From positions 43,634,500 through 43,698,499 of the forward strand of contig OX457029.1 in the NCBI GenBank assembly GCA_949752745.1: a stretch of 64,000 bases of DNA, in the 5' to 3' direction. A program made the translations under genes and the position numbers. The stretch comes from Protula sp. h YS-2021. Taxonomy: Eukaryota > Annelida > Polychaeta > Sabellida > Serpulidae. Positions 10,022 to 20,075 of the stretch are shown here, piece after piece. Under the pieces are notes generated by a model. It did no database searches. It was not told the origin of the DNA and saw only the letters and a list, made by a program, of their open reading frames with translations. The stretch's first letter is position 1, and each line of letters begins with the position of its first letter.

Positions 10022-12084
10022 TCAGTTTTGGATTCTACACGCGTCTTGCTATCTTTACGTTTTTCTTCTGGGCAAGACGACGCGTAATGTCCCATTTTGT
10101 TGCAATTAAAGCACTTTACCTGATCAAGGGGAACTTTCTTCTTAGGTTTTTGAGCTTTTTCACTGGACAATTTTGACATCTGCTGGTCTAGTTGCTTTAA
10201 AAGCTTTGTCAACTGACCTGCTACGGTTTTCATGTCACTACTTCCCGAACCTTTCGACTTGTCCCCTTTATCTTCTTGCTCGGATTGCACCTTGCTTTTG
10301 TCTTTAGCCTTTTTCTTACCTCTCTGCTGGCTAGCGGAACTCTCGGTTTCGGTTTTTATTTCTCTAACCGATTTCTTACCTGGAGTTTTCTGTTGCTCAG
10401 CCTTCTCAATCGCATCATACTCAATCGCAAGTAAAACTGCTTCACGCACACTTCTCAGTCTTTCGAGTTTAATGCGCATTCGCAACTCCCGATTGGGCAG
10501 GGCTTCGATAAAGTGTTGCAGGGTAAGAATTTTGATCATGTCACTTGGAGCCGTGGGATAGGCTTTCGCAACTAACCTGGATATGCCGTCTGACAGCTCC
10601 TGGTAGGACTCTTTGTCTTTTTTAGTGCGTCCCTGCAGTTGTGCCAGGAATATTGCTGTCTGTCCCTCGGTACCAAATCGTTCTTCTAAAACTGCTTTCA
10701 GCGAGAAATAATCTCTTACCTGCTCACTATGCAATGTACCCAGCAATTTCTGAGCAGAACCCCTCAAGCTAAACGCTAGGTACTTAGCCATTTCTTGTTC
10801 AGACCACCCGTTTAATTCAGCACACATCTCAAAATGGACTAGATAGTCAGAGAGCGGTGTATTTCCCTGATATTTATCGGGAAGAATTATTTGTTTCCTG
10901 ATTGTCTCTACCGGAAACGCTCTGGTCATGCTATTTACTGCCTGTGGACTAGTGAATTTTGGTTCCACGTAGTCTTTTCGGCTGTATGGCTGAGAAGTAA
11001 ATTTTCTTAGCACTTCTCCGGGCATGACATTTACATTTCCCTCGTATTCAGGTGCAACCTCATGATAGGGTTTAAAAGCACCTGGACTTTTGTAACGAGT
11101 AGGAGATGGATCTGACCTATGCCTTTCTTCTTCAGGAACAGATCTCGGATTTGCAAATTCTTGCAGCTTTGATCTCTCACTAGGAGGCCGGTAACCGAAA
11201 CCTGATACCTTTTCTTCCGGAAACATGGGAGGCAAATCTCTACCAGGGACTTTGGGCGTACTACAGCGAGAGAAAACAGGACCACGGGGACTTGACAAGT
11301 GCTGAAACCTAGGACTTTTTTCGCGCACTTTGGCGTCAGAAAGATATTGTTCTTCCCAATTATCTTCCTCCTCTGTGTCAGCTTCATACCCATACTCACA
11401 ACCCGTCTTTCTTTCGCTATGAGTATCCCATCCCCGGGGTTTACACGTCTGTTTAGCCCCATAATCCCCACTTTTTCCTAAAAATGGAGACTTGGCTGCC
11501 GAATGCAACGGCTCTTCTAATTCGTCTGCCTGTGGAGCAGGCTGAGAAAAAGAAAAACGTTTCTTGATGGGATCTTCGGGAGTAGGACCGTGATACTCTT
11601 GACTACGGGGAATAGGCAATTTCTCAATAAACACGCGTAGACGGTTCACAGTTTCCTGCAATTCCCGAACACTTTCTTCCCTACTCTCGATATAATTATC
11701 CCTTTCATCCAACGCAGCAATTGTCCTATCTAACATTTCCTCAAGCTGCTTTTCTCTATCACCGGACTGTTTTTCTTTCCATCTCATTTCCCGCTCATAC
11801 TCTCTCTCTTTTCTTTCAAGCATACGCTCCCTTCTCTCAATTTCACGTTCTTTTTCTTCCAACTCATAGGCAGACTTCACGGAACTCTTAGAAACTGAAC
11901 GATAAAATCCCCCATCTTCGCTCTTGATTTTTGGTTTGGGCTCCAATTTTACCGTATCAGGCAAATCTTCGTAGCTGTTAAGCCTCTTACAAGCCCCTAA
12001 AACTACCTCACTATCCTCCCAATCTTGACCATCCGGCCAGACCTCCTCGCTTACCTCCGGTTTTTGATCAAAGCTTTTATCCAT
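10009..12084 (-). CDS. gag: Gypsy gag polyprotein (691 aa)
   Basis: An ATG-initiated ORF ending in TAA at 10009-10011. The N-terminal third is highly charged, with a strong Glu/Arg heptad-like coiled coil at about residues 70-150. A long Pro/Ser/Arg-rich region follows. A capsid-like segment lies around residues 380-560, with the pattern typical of retrotransposon gag (FALSLRGSA and LEERFG-like stretches). One CCHC zinc knuckle (CFNCNKMGHYASSC) sits at about 657-670. At 691 aa it is longer than most gypsy gags because of the coiled-coil and linker parts. The frame is intact. Confidence 0.93.
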   Translation of the reverse strand: MDKSFDQKPEVSEEVWPDGQDWEDSEVVLGACKRLNSYEDLPDTVKLEPKPKIKSEDGGFYRSVSKSSVKSAYELEEKEREIERRERMLERKEREYEREMRWKEKQSGDREKQLEEMLDRTIAALDERDNYIESREESVRELQETVNRLRVFIEKLPIPRSQEYHGPTPEDPIKKRFSFSQPAPQADELEEPLHSAAKSPFLGKSGDYGAKQTCKPRGWDTHSERKTGCEYGYEADTEEEDNWEEQYLSDAKVREKSPRFQHLSSPRGPVFSRCSTPKVPGRDLPPMFPEEKVSGFGYRPPSERSKLQEFANPRSVPEEERHRSDPSPTRYKSPGAFKPYHEVAPEYEGNVNVMPGEVLRKFTSQPYSRKDYVEPKFTSPQAVNSMTRAFPVETIRKQIILPDKYQGNTPLSDYLVHFEMCAELNGWSEQEMAKYLAFSLRGSAQKLLGTLHSEQVRDYFSLKAVLEERFGTEGQTAIFLAQLQGRTKKDKESYQELSDGISRLVAKAYPTAPSDMIKILTLQHFIEALPNRELRMRIKLERLRSVREAVLLAIEYDAIEKAEQQKTPGKKSVREIKTETESSASQQRGKKKAKDKSKVQSEQEDKGDKSKGSGSSDMKTVAGQLTKLLKQLDQQMSKLSSEKAQKPKKKVPLDQVKCFNCNKMGHYASSCPEEKRKDSKTRVESKTDQEN

Positions 12085-12355
12085 AGTTTACGTACGAAAA
12101 CTTTCACTTTCTCGAGCTTGAAACAATATATCCTTATCAGAAAACACAATGAATATGCCGAATAGGGATTCTATCCTCAACTTTCGAGGATAAAACCGAA
12201 ACTTTTCTAAAATCACCAATTTTCACCACGTGGATATTACTTTCTCAGTTCGAGGAAAAACAGGTTGCCAGACCGAGAATGACTTCATTCGAATTTCTCG
12301 CGAACGGATTTTAGAGCCCTATTGTTACCTCAAATGATCAAAAGAATACTCACGA

Positions 12356-12616
12356 TTAGAACGGGTATCGGCAACGACAACGGATCTGGTCCCAGTGCCT
12401 GCTGTTTCGGTATGGCCGCTCCGGGCACTTGAAACTATGGTAAGATCCGGAATGACAGCGCAGCACCGAGTTACACCAGAGGCAAGGCTGATAGGCCCAG
12501 TTGTTGGCTTTGTGGGCCCAGAACGCTGAGGAACGAATCTTTCCACACTCAAAACAATAGAAGCGGGAAGGCAGGTCTCTCGGTACGGTGCTGGAACTGA
12601 TGTTCTGCTCGTTCAT
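12356..12616 (-). CDS. Leader ORF with CxxC/CxxC motif (86 aa), function unknown
   Basis: An ATG ORF between the primer-binding site and gag. It has C21-C24 and C45-C48 separated by 20 residues, then C54, H55, H60 and C64, which resembles a treble-clef or zinc-ribbon fold. It is preceded on the minus strand by a pyrimidine-rich tract ending in TTTCAG (12620) and followed by a GTGAGT donor (12353), so it is laid out like an exon. A second GTGAGT lies upstream at 12653. It may be an accessory protein, a small upstream ORF or chance coding in the leader. I do not recognise the family. Confidence 0.4.
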   Translation of the reverse strand: MNEQNISSSTVPRDLPSRFYCFECGKIRSSAFWAHKANNWAYQPCLWCNSVLRCHSGSYHSFKCPERPYRNSRHWDQIRCRCRYPF

Positions 12617-12652
12617 CTACTGAAACGACAGAACATAGGAAGACGTTACTCA

Positions 12653-12726
12653 CTATCCGTTTTATTATTTTTTCCTTAGGCTCGTCTCTTTCAGACTAAA
12701 AATAAATAGAATTTAATCCAGAAAAG
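12653..12726 (-). promoter_or_regulatory. Leader segment with candidate major splice donor (GTGAGT)
   Basis: The minus strand reads ATAGTGAGTAACG at about 12656-12644. A donor between the primer-binding site and gag is where retroviral-type elements splice to reach downstream genes, and here acceptor-like sites precede both zinc-finger ORFs. Consensus evidence only. Confidence 0.35.
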
Positions 12727-12744
12727 ATCCTGCTGACTGCGCCA
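12727..12744 (-). other. Primer-binding site, probably tRNA-Ser
   Basis: One base after the 5' LTR the minus strand reads TGGCGCAGTCAGCAGGAT. It begins with the TGG that pairs with a tRNA CCA end, and the rest resembles the complement of a serine tRNA acceptor and T arm. The tRNA assignment is from memory and should be checked against tRNA genes of the same genome. Confidence 0.7.
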
Positions 12745-12745
12745 G

Positions 12746-13606
12746 TGTCGCCGCCCTCGTAATACTGCCCATTAGAGAACCGACAGTACGACGACGATGT
12801 CGCTTGGGGAGGTCGATAAAGGGTTGTTTTACTGTGTGTTGCCACCCCAATTAGCAACACGACCCTCGTTCTCTTGCTATCCGAAGAGTGGCAAAGATGC
12901 ACTTCTCAGCTAGTGAAAAGCGCGACTCTTCCAGCCTTAAATGATGAAAAGAAGAGTTGAAAAAGGTGCACTTTTCGCCAGGTTAAAAAGTGCGACTCTT
13001 CGGGGCTGTTTCTTTCAGAAACAGCTTGTTTAATCCAAAACTGAATTCAATAAAAAGACTTGACTTTTATCGGTGATCTTTAAATTTATTCCACTATTCC
13101 TTAACAGATTTTCTTTTACAGATTTATACCTTGCTAGCTTTATTCTCGGTTTCTCAATGGCTGTCAAGTAAGGCTTTCTCTATCTCTCTCTGTAGCTCGG
13201 TCAATGCTTGTCTGCCCTCTCCAGCCTCGCCAGGGGGATTTTATTCCCCGGCTATCCAGAGAGGGACTCCCCAAACAGCCAATGAGAAACCGAATGGACC
13301 CGCGGAAGAATCTTGACATGACAACATTGCTAATCAGTTATAAAGAAATCATAAGAAAATATTCAAAATACGAAGAGAGTGGCGGAGCTCTTTCCGAAAA
13401 ACATTGCCTAAAAAGGGAATGGGTCTCGGGTCGTTGGCAGCCGGGAGAGTTTTGGGGCCTATTTTTTATGCTGCCAAGCCAATGGGGCCGTATTTTTCGA
13501 TGGTCACGTCCAGAAACCTTGCCAGGCCCGTATTCTAAAAATCTCTAAAAAATTCTAACCAAAATATTTATAAAAGAAAGAGGGCGACAACTCTAGGGTT
13601 CTCACA
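12746..13606 (-). repeat. 5' LTR of the large gypsy element
   Basis: 861 bp, nearly identical to 85-945. On the minus strand it should contain the promoter and end at 12746, followed after one base by the primer-binding site. Confidence 0.95.
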
Positions 13607-13610
13607 ATAT
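13607..13610. repeat. Target-site duplication, right copy (ATAT)
   Basis: Matches 81-84. A four-base duplication is within the range for gypsy elements. Confidence 0.75.
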
Positions 13611-14237
13611 TCGTTTGGTATTGATCCTATATGCCATTCACGAGACTCTAATCATCTAATGAAAATAACGTACCTTTTGGCCCTTATTTATCCTTAAACC
13701 TTAAATATATATCGACATTTTTAGAACACAAGTCACACACATGTCGGCACTTCAGCGTCTATCTGAACTGTTTTGGTAATTGACGTGATAATCCCTCGTT
13801 TGCGACGTGATAAACCCAGATAATCCCTCGTTTGCGACGTCCGTCACATGGCTCCCCAAAAATTTAAAGGATTGCCTTGAATTTTTTAATTTTAATTAAT
13901 CGTTCAGTTTCAAAGACGTTTACCCACATATTAGCCTTACAGTTAGAACAGGACCGCATTCAGCAACACAGGCCATGCGTTTGATGTATGGTTGTACGCT
14001 GTCACTAATAGTAACATGTGTTACAGTTTAGTAGTAAATACATAAATACAGTTATTTCACTCCGTAACATAAACCCTGTGTACACTTCACAATTTGTCGT
14101 ATCGTAATGACGGATCGGTTTTGGAATAAAAACGGCGTTTTGCGACAGGCGCCAGGCAATAAATACAGTGCGCTTAACCGACTTCAGGGAAGAATTCATT
14201 ACACACATTTTCATGGGCTGTTCGGTGGAGGAATCGA
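13607..14237. other. No gene seen; 22-bp direct repeat
   Basis: Sequence between the two retroelements. A 22-bp unit (GATAATCCCTCGTTTGCGACGT) occurs at 13787-13808 and 13819-13840. Nothing else stands out; no LTR of the Pao element was recognised here. Confidence 0.5.
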
Positions 14238-14832
14238 TCAGTTTCCCGTCGTGGATTCGTGCAATAAAACACATTTGTGCACGGGTCTTTCTAACACGGA
14301 CTGTTGCTTTGTTCTTACACCGTGATGATTCATGTGCTGATCTGCCACTCATACTTATACCGTTCGCACCGTGCCGGAGGGCTATGTGTCCTCAATAATT
14401 GCAATTGGGCATGTGTTGCGTGATAGTGCATCTTCCTTGAGTAACATGATGACGCCTTTTGTCGTGTTGTGTTGTGGGTGCGTCCATTTTTTAGTTTCTG
14501 TAGCTCTGACAGGTATTCTGCTTTCCACTTTGTCCAAAAAATGTTAACTACGTACTTCACCTTCCTCCACCTTCTTGTCGCGTAAAGTTCTTCTTTGACG
14601 GCAAAAGTTAAAGGTGGTGGCAACACGGCGTTGGTTTCATTGTGAGAAGTTGGTTCGGTGATAAAATGTCGGAAAATTGATTATGTAAGTGATCTAATGT
14701 GAGTGGACGACAGCTTACGATTTTCATAACTTCGTAGAAAAGCGTCCTGAGGCTGTCATCATCCAGTTGAGTGCTCAGTTTGTCCAACATCGGTTGAAGA
14801 ACACTTCTTACTGTGCGAATTTCGCTCTCCAA
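14238..14832 (-). pseudogene. Pao pol C-terminus relic
   Basis: 14832-14608 carries the Pao signatures QIRTVRSVL-like, DDDSLRTLFYEV and SPNQLLTMKP. 14626-14400 carries RRWRKVKYV...FWTKWKAEYL. After a frame change, LLKEDALSRN and then SVLERPVHKCVLLHE end at TGA (14238-14240). This fits the usual end of Pao pol. Confidence 0.75.
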
Positions 14833-15923
14833 ACCCTATCCATGTACAAAGCACTTGAGAGATTTATCTTGAAGTCAAAATAGTCACAATATGCGTTCAG
14901 CAGAAAGTCTCGCACTTTGCTATGATTTATATTGGCTGTCTCCTTCTCTAGGGCGTTTTTCGCCCCTATGAAATTGGGTCCCCTGTCACTGCGAAGATGC
15001 CGCATTGGTCCCCGAATCGCTGTGAAACGACGAAGGGCGCTAATGAATGCGATTGTGTTCAGCGATTCCGCTACTTCGATGTGAATTGCCCTTGATGCCA
15101 TGCAATAAACAGGGCACCGTACCGTAGAACCTCGCTTTGTCTCAATTGTATTTTGAGCGGTCCGAAGTAGTCCACGCCGCAGTATGTAAATGGAGGCACA
15201 TCTTCCATTCTGTCTTCGGGCAGTGGTGCCTCTTTTGATATTGTAAGCGGCCGCGATATTTTCGGCATATGAGACATCTGTGTATTATCCTTGAGACAAC
15301 AACTTTGCATCCGATGATTCAGTAACCACTTTCACGAATTGCATTTATTGTTGATCCTCTCCCTTGATGCCCTTGACTGTGGATGTATCTCGCTATCAGC
15401 ATGGTTATATGGCTGTCTTTGGAAAGAATAACTGGGTGTTTCATTTCGTGACGGAGTTGCAATTTATTTAGTCTTTCACCGACTCTCAGTACGCCGTAGT
15501 CGTCCAGAAAAACTTCCTGTCCCGAGAACTTTGCCTTTTTGAGGCCGTCAGCTTTGTTTTGAAAGAGTTTTTCTGTACTGACTTGATTATTTTCCTCTCA
15601 GCGTCATGGAGCAGTTGTACAGCAACATCAGGATTTGGCTTGTGTGCTATGCTAGTGGCAGTTCGATAGTGTAAGAGCTCCTTTTACAACAGGCAATACT
15701 CCACGGCTTTCCGTAGCGTCGGCCACGACGAGAATCTTGCCCGGCGTTCTCCCATTGCCGTGTTTTGTGTATCCGTCACAGCAGCTAAGTTGTGTATCAG
15801 TTTGAGGTTGGGATCTGTTAGTGAGACATGAGGAATTACGATAGAAGCGGTGACTTCATGTTTCGAAAGAAACTCCGGTCCGATTAGCCATCTGCTGGAC
15901 TTAATCAGTGTGCTCGCTTTCAT
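14808..15923 (-). pseudogene. Pao RNase H/integrase relic
   Basis: Three segments are recognisable: 15923-15684 (SSRWLIGPEFL); 15310-15071 (PLPEDRMEDVPPFTYCGVDY, the start of the integrase core); and 15101-14808 (RAIHIEVAESLNT, RSDRGPNFIGA). They are separated by frameshifts and stops. Confidence 0.8.
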
Positions 15924-16325
15924 TCACTTCTGCAAAACAATAGTCAGTTGTATTACAGGCGCAACTCTTGCCTTGGCTAAGAAAAGAGTACAATGCACTG
16001 TGCTGTTGGAGTCGACCATTCGGAGATAGGTGCATTGCCCGTATGAAATGGTACTGGCATCACAAAAGTGATGTATTTCTGCAACCTTGACTTCGCTGAA
16101 GCTATCTTGTTTGTAGCAGCGTCGTATTTTCAGTGTTTCAAGTTGAAGAAGTTCGCTTTTCAGGCTTCCAATCGGTCAACAATTTCTTGCGGAAGAGGTG
16201 GATCCCGTTCTTGAAGACTGACGGGAGCTTAGAAACAGATTGGATCGTAATCTGAACTGAGAGACTACAGAATTCCCCTTCGTGTAGGTGGGCGATTCTG
16301 GAGTACGATCCTGAACTGAAACACA

Positions 16326-17279
16326 TCACTGCAATTGAGTCCTCGATTCCAAGTGTTCTCTTAGGAGGTGCAGGTTTTGCAGTCCGGTTGCCCGATCAAC
16401 CTCTGAAATTGCTTCCATGACCAAACCAGAGTTGGAAGCGAACTTGTGCAAACGAACTCCAGTTTTCGCACAAAGACCAAGACTGTTTGATACCAACTCG
16501 ATTGCTTTATCGCCTGTCTCTACCGACACCAGGCCATCGCCCACACAGAAATTGTCTCTGATAAAATCTGCGGCTGGGCTTCCGAACTCTTCTTCGCCGA
16601 AATCCGCTGCCATCTTCCAGCCAAAGTTAGAACACCCGGGAGACAATTTGGCACCGAACAAATAAACAGTCATTCGGAATTCTGTTGGTGATTCACTTAT
16701 ATTATTTTCCCACCTCATAAACCGCAAAAAATCTCCATGTCTGAGACACTTTGAATTGATAAAACATTCCTTCTATGTCACACGTAAGTGCGATCAATAT
16801 TCCCTTCCGAAAACGGCAGACAATTCCAAGCAGTCTACGTATTTGATCAGAACCTTGTAAAAGCATGTCGTGAGGGTCACTCCACCATACTGCGCACTCG
16901 CATCGAAAAGTACAAGTATCTTTTTCTTTTTAGGGTGGTATACACCATGGTGGGGTAAATACCACATCTCTGGTGGGGAGGTTTCATCGCATTTCTCGGA
17001 GAAGGTCTTGTTAATTACGTCGTTTATGAATTTGACGTAGTCGGCGCGGTATGTGTCGTCCTAGAGTAATTTCATTTTCAAGCTTTCGAGTCGCTTCTAT
17101 GCCAAAGCTCGGTTGTTTGGAAATGCTGGGTTTTTGTTGCAGAATGGCAGAGGCATTTCAAAGTGTCCGTTTGGCGTCCTTGTTATGCGATAATTTAGGA
17201 TGTTCAGAAACCTCTGCTCTTCCAACGAGCTTTTGCTGTCTCCAAGGACACCATTGTCAATAAATTCAATGTCCATCAA
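16326..17279 (-). pseudogene. Pao reverse transcriptase relic
   Basis: Frames at 17279-17097 (GHFEMPLPF) and 16727-16326 (EFRMTVYLFGAKLSP, then a catalytic region reading FCVGDG where YVDD is expected) match Pao RT in order, with a broken stretch between them. Loss of the double aspartate indicates an inactive enzyme. Confidence 0.8.
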
Positions 17280-17581
17280 ATTGCTTACCTCAATCGGGTT
17301 AATAGTTTACTTTAGTTTTGCTGCCTTTATTGAAAATGCCACAGAATGCCGGTCCGTACTGATCGGAGCATGCACTTCCTTAGTGACATTTCTGAGGGTG
17401 GTAGCTACGTTATTCTCGTTCCTAGAAGAATGATCGAGGATGCCAACGAGCCCCATTCTAGGTCAGTGCGTTGGCCGTGTGCTTCTTCGCCCGGAACTGG
17501 TATAACCCCTCTGGTCGTCAGCGCACGGGGCAGTCATATCCTAAAAGCAGCCCAATTTCGCAGTTTGATACAGGCATTAAG

Positions 17582-18082
17582 TCACCAGCTATCCTGTGCA
17601 GATGTGGAAATTTCATCGCAGTCTGCGGCAGTAAGTATCGGAATCACCATCGAGGTGTTGTACCCTCTAACGGTAATTTTGCTGCATCCTAGCACTTGAT
17701 TTTCCGAAGAAAACGTTGATAGTAGAAGCTGTGTCTCAACGCCGTCAACACCCAATTTTTCGCATATGCCTTTGGTCACGAAGATGGCACCGACTGTTGT
17801 GTCAAGTAGCGCATAGACGAGAAGTTCCTTTGCCTTCGCACTTTCCTGTGATAAAAAGACTGGTATGATCATCGTCGCCTTATTGCTGCTCGACACTCTC
17901 GCGGAGTGACTCGTCACAGCTTCTACGTGTTTCCTTTTGAGATTGCTTTTTAACTTTTGTCCAATCGTTGCATTGGGGGGACGTTGGATGTAGATTACCG
18001 CATTCTTTGCATATCTTCTTGTATCTGCAGAGTCCTTTGCAAGATTATTCGGGTTAAGGCACGTATTTGTGACAGTTCTCAA
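17582..18082 (-). pseudogene. Pao protease-region relic
   Basis: This open segment of about 166 codons resembles the Pao protease region (IIPVFLSQE, ELLVYALLDT, KLGVDGVETQLLLSTF). The active-site DT is followed by TVG rather than the usual Ser-rich context, so the enzyme is probably inactive. It continues out of frame into the RT region. Confidence 0.75.
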
Positions 18083-18135
18083 TATTCAAAGCAAGGAATT
18101 CTGGACAGTTGTCAACATGGTGATCTTTCTTGCAC

Positions 18136-18722
18136 TTAAAGCAAGGACGCTACTTTGGATCTTCCGTACTCTTGACGGAGCTGATACCGCGTGAAATCTT
18201 GTCGGTCTCTGCTGCATCCCCCTTTTTTGTATCTTGGGCTTTCTTTATTCTTGACAAGAACGATTGTTTCTTTTCCTTTAGTGCTGGCCCTTTCCCAATT
18301 CCTTGACTTTTGTCTTGGGTGTCCTTGAGGGTTTGAAAGGATGTTACAGGATCGCTTCGCCTCTTTCTCCATGGAGTCGGAAAACTGTTCAAACGACGGA
18401 TAGATGCCTCTGAGCTCCTTCTGGTCTTACACTGTTCTCGTCAGGAAGTTTTCTGAGTATAATCTAGTTCTTTTGGGTATCGTCTAGAATACGGAGATTC
18501 AGATTCCCTTTGCCGACTGGCACTGCTTCAGAAAGTCAGAAAGCCTTTGCAACGTGGAGCCATCTTTGTTTAAAACCTTTGGCCTTTCCAAGGGCTTCTT
18601 TCTGAAAGCTGTTGCGATGTTCAACGGATCACCGAATCTCGTATGCAAGCGATCCTTTACTTCCATATACGCAATGTCTGAGCTGTCCAGGAGAAAACGT
18701 GATTTTCAGTGAAGTTCTTTTT
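18136..18722 (-). pseudogene. Pao gag relic
   Basis: The minus-strand translation contains a Pao-gag-like stretch (VKDRLHTRFGDP, LQRLSDFLKQCQSA, then GIYPSFEQF) interrupted by at least two in-frame stops and a frame change. The C-terminal part (18136-18392) is a Lys/Ser-rich linker. The N-terminal gag is missing. Confidence 0.7.
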
Positions 18723-19556
18723 ATTATCAGTTTTACAAAAACTGGCAAAATAAGCGGATAGCTTTAAGAGAAAAAAAAACGAATGCTTTTCCAAATTGGT
18801 CAAAAATATCAATTCGTAAATGGACTGTAAAACAGAAATTATGGTTGTAGTAGTGTTAATATTTAATTATCATCTTCCAAGTGTTTTAGGCGTGTATTTT
18901 TACACCTGTACTATCATCTGCTGTTGATTGTATATAATGTTGACGGTATAAAACAGACTGCACTTGACATTAATCTTAATTAAAATTATTATGTCTCCCC
19001 ATCCGAGAGGAGACATATGGTGTTTGAACGTAGTGTATGTGAACGTGTCTGTCTTTGTCAGTCTCTTGTAAACAAGATGTTGTGTGCAAAGAATCTCAAA
19101 ATTGAGAAATTCAGTCAACTTCAAACTTGATCTGTCTATTCTTTTGATATATCGGACAGTTCTGTCAACTTTTGACGCATGTTACATTATTAGGACAGGC
19201 GTATGACGTCGTTATCTTTTGTGCGAAATTTCTCAGTGGCTGAACATCGGAGAAAGTTCAAATTTAGCGGGATTGTATCTTGGTACTCCGAAAGATTCTG
19301 TCAAATTTTGTCGCGAATAAAACAGACGAGTGCGGCGTGTGACATCTTTAAGTAAAATATGTATACATTTTGAACAAGATCTTGTATGCAAAATATCGAA
19401 ATCGGAAGTCGTGTCCAACCCAAACCACCTAGAAACCAAATGCAAATGAATCAAAATCCTCATGAAGAAACTCCAAAATTTTGAAGCCAAATATTGATAA
19501 AAAATGATAAGTGAAAGAAAAAACCAGGAATTGTAGGCATCTCAAATTAATCGAAT
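18723..19556. other. No gene seen between Pao and Tc1 relics
   Basis: 834 bp of AT-rich sequence without a recognisable gene, LTR or clear terminal inverted repeat. Confidence 0.5.
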
Positions 19557-20075
19557 TTGAAAACTAAGAAAGGCTCCTACGTAAAAAGATTGGCAAATGT
19601 CTTCGCAACCAGATTTCACCCCTCAACAACTGCAGACGACCTCATGGCCTTCCTTGACGAAAGACTAAATGACAACATTACTGTTAAAAGAGTTTCAGAA
19701 GACAGTACAGACAGGACAGTACACGGACAGTGGAGAAAAGTGATATTCTCTGATGAATGTAAAATAGTTACTGGTGAAAATAATACAGTTTGTGTTTGGA
19801 GAAAGCCTGGTGAAGAATAGATGCCGTCCTGTTTGTGCAAAGGGTTCAAACCAAGGATGAGCATCGTGATTTGGGGATGTATTTCTTGGCACGGTGTCGG
19901 TACTCTTGCCGTTGTTACTGGAAACATAACATATGCAGAAAAACATATAGAAATTATTGACAATAACCTTCGGCTTGTCGTTGGTCTTCATTTTCCAGAA
20001 AATAACTTTATTTTTCAGGAGGACAACGCACCAGTTCTCCGAGCAAAATCCGTTCAAAATTATAAACAAGTTTAA
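19557..20075 (+). pseudogene. Tc1/mariner transposase relic
   Basis: A 173-codon reading frame split by one TAG at 19818-19820; the frame is otherwise continuous. The first part ends with the Tc1 catalytic block WRKVIFSDECK and then VCVWRKPGE. The second has IVIWGCISWHGVGTL and FIFQEDNAP, the second catalytic Asp region. The third acidic residue and the normal C-terminus are not found. The N-terminal DNA-binding part is only partly recognisable, and I found no terminal inverted repeats. The element is dead. Confidence 0.8.

Larger units (their letters stand above)
85..13606 (-). mobile_element. Complete Ty3/gypsy-type LTR retrotransposon, about 13.5 kb
   Basis: Two 861-bp LTRs (85-945 and 12746-13606) enclose, in minus-strand order, a primer-binding site, a leader ORF, gag, pol, two zinc-finger ORFs, a 3.2-kb non-coding stretch and a polypurine tract. 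ATAT occurs just outside both ends (81-84, 13607-13610) as a target-site duplication. The only LTR difference I noticed is at the seventh base (A versus G), and gag and pol are open throughout, so the insertion looks recent and possibly active. The pol order protease-RT-RNase H-integrase places it with Ty3/gypsy rather than copia. At 13.5 kb it is about twice the usual gypsy length; the excess is the leader, the long gag and the region after pol. I cannot assign a named lineage without a tree. Confidence 0.95.
14238..18722 (-). mobile_element. Decayed BEL/Pao retrotransposon
   Basis: Pieces in all three minus-strand frames follow the Pao order gag, protease, RT, RNase H region, integrase. They are broken by stops and frameshifts. 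No LTRs or target duplications were recognised, so the ends given are the limits of recognisable protein homology. It is much older than the intact gypsy element beside it. Confidence 0.85.

Noticed and set aside
14005..14352. 115-codon minus-strand ORF
   Set aside because: Its frame differs from the recognisable Pao C-terminus in the same sequence and extends beyond it without homology.
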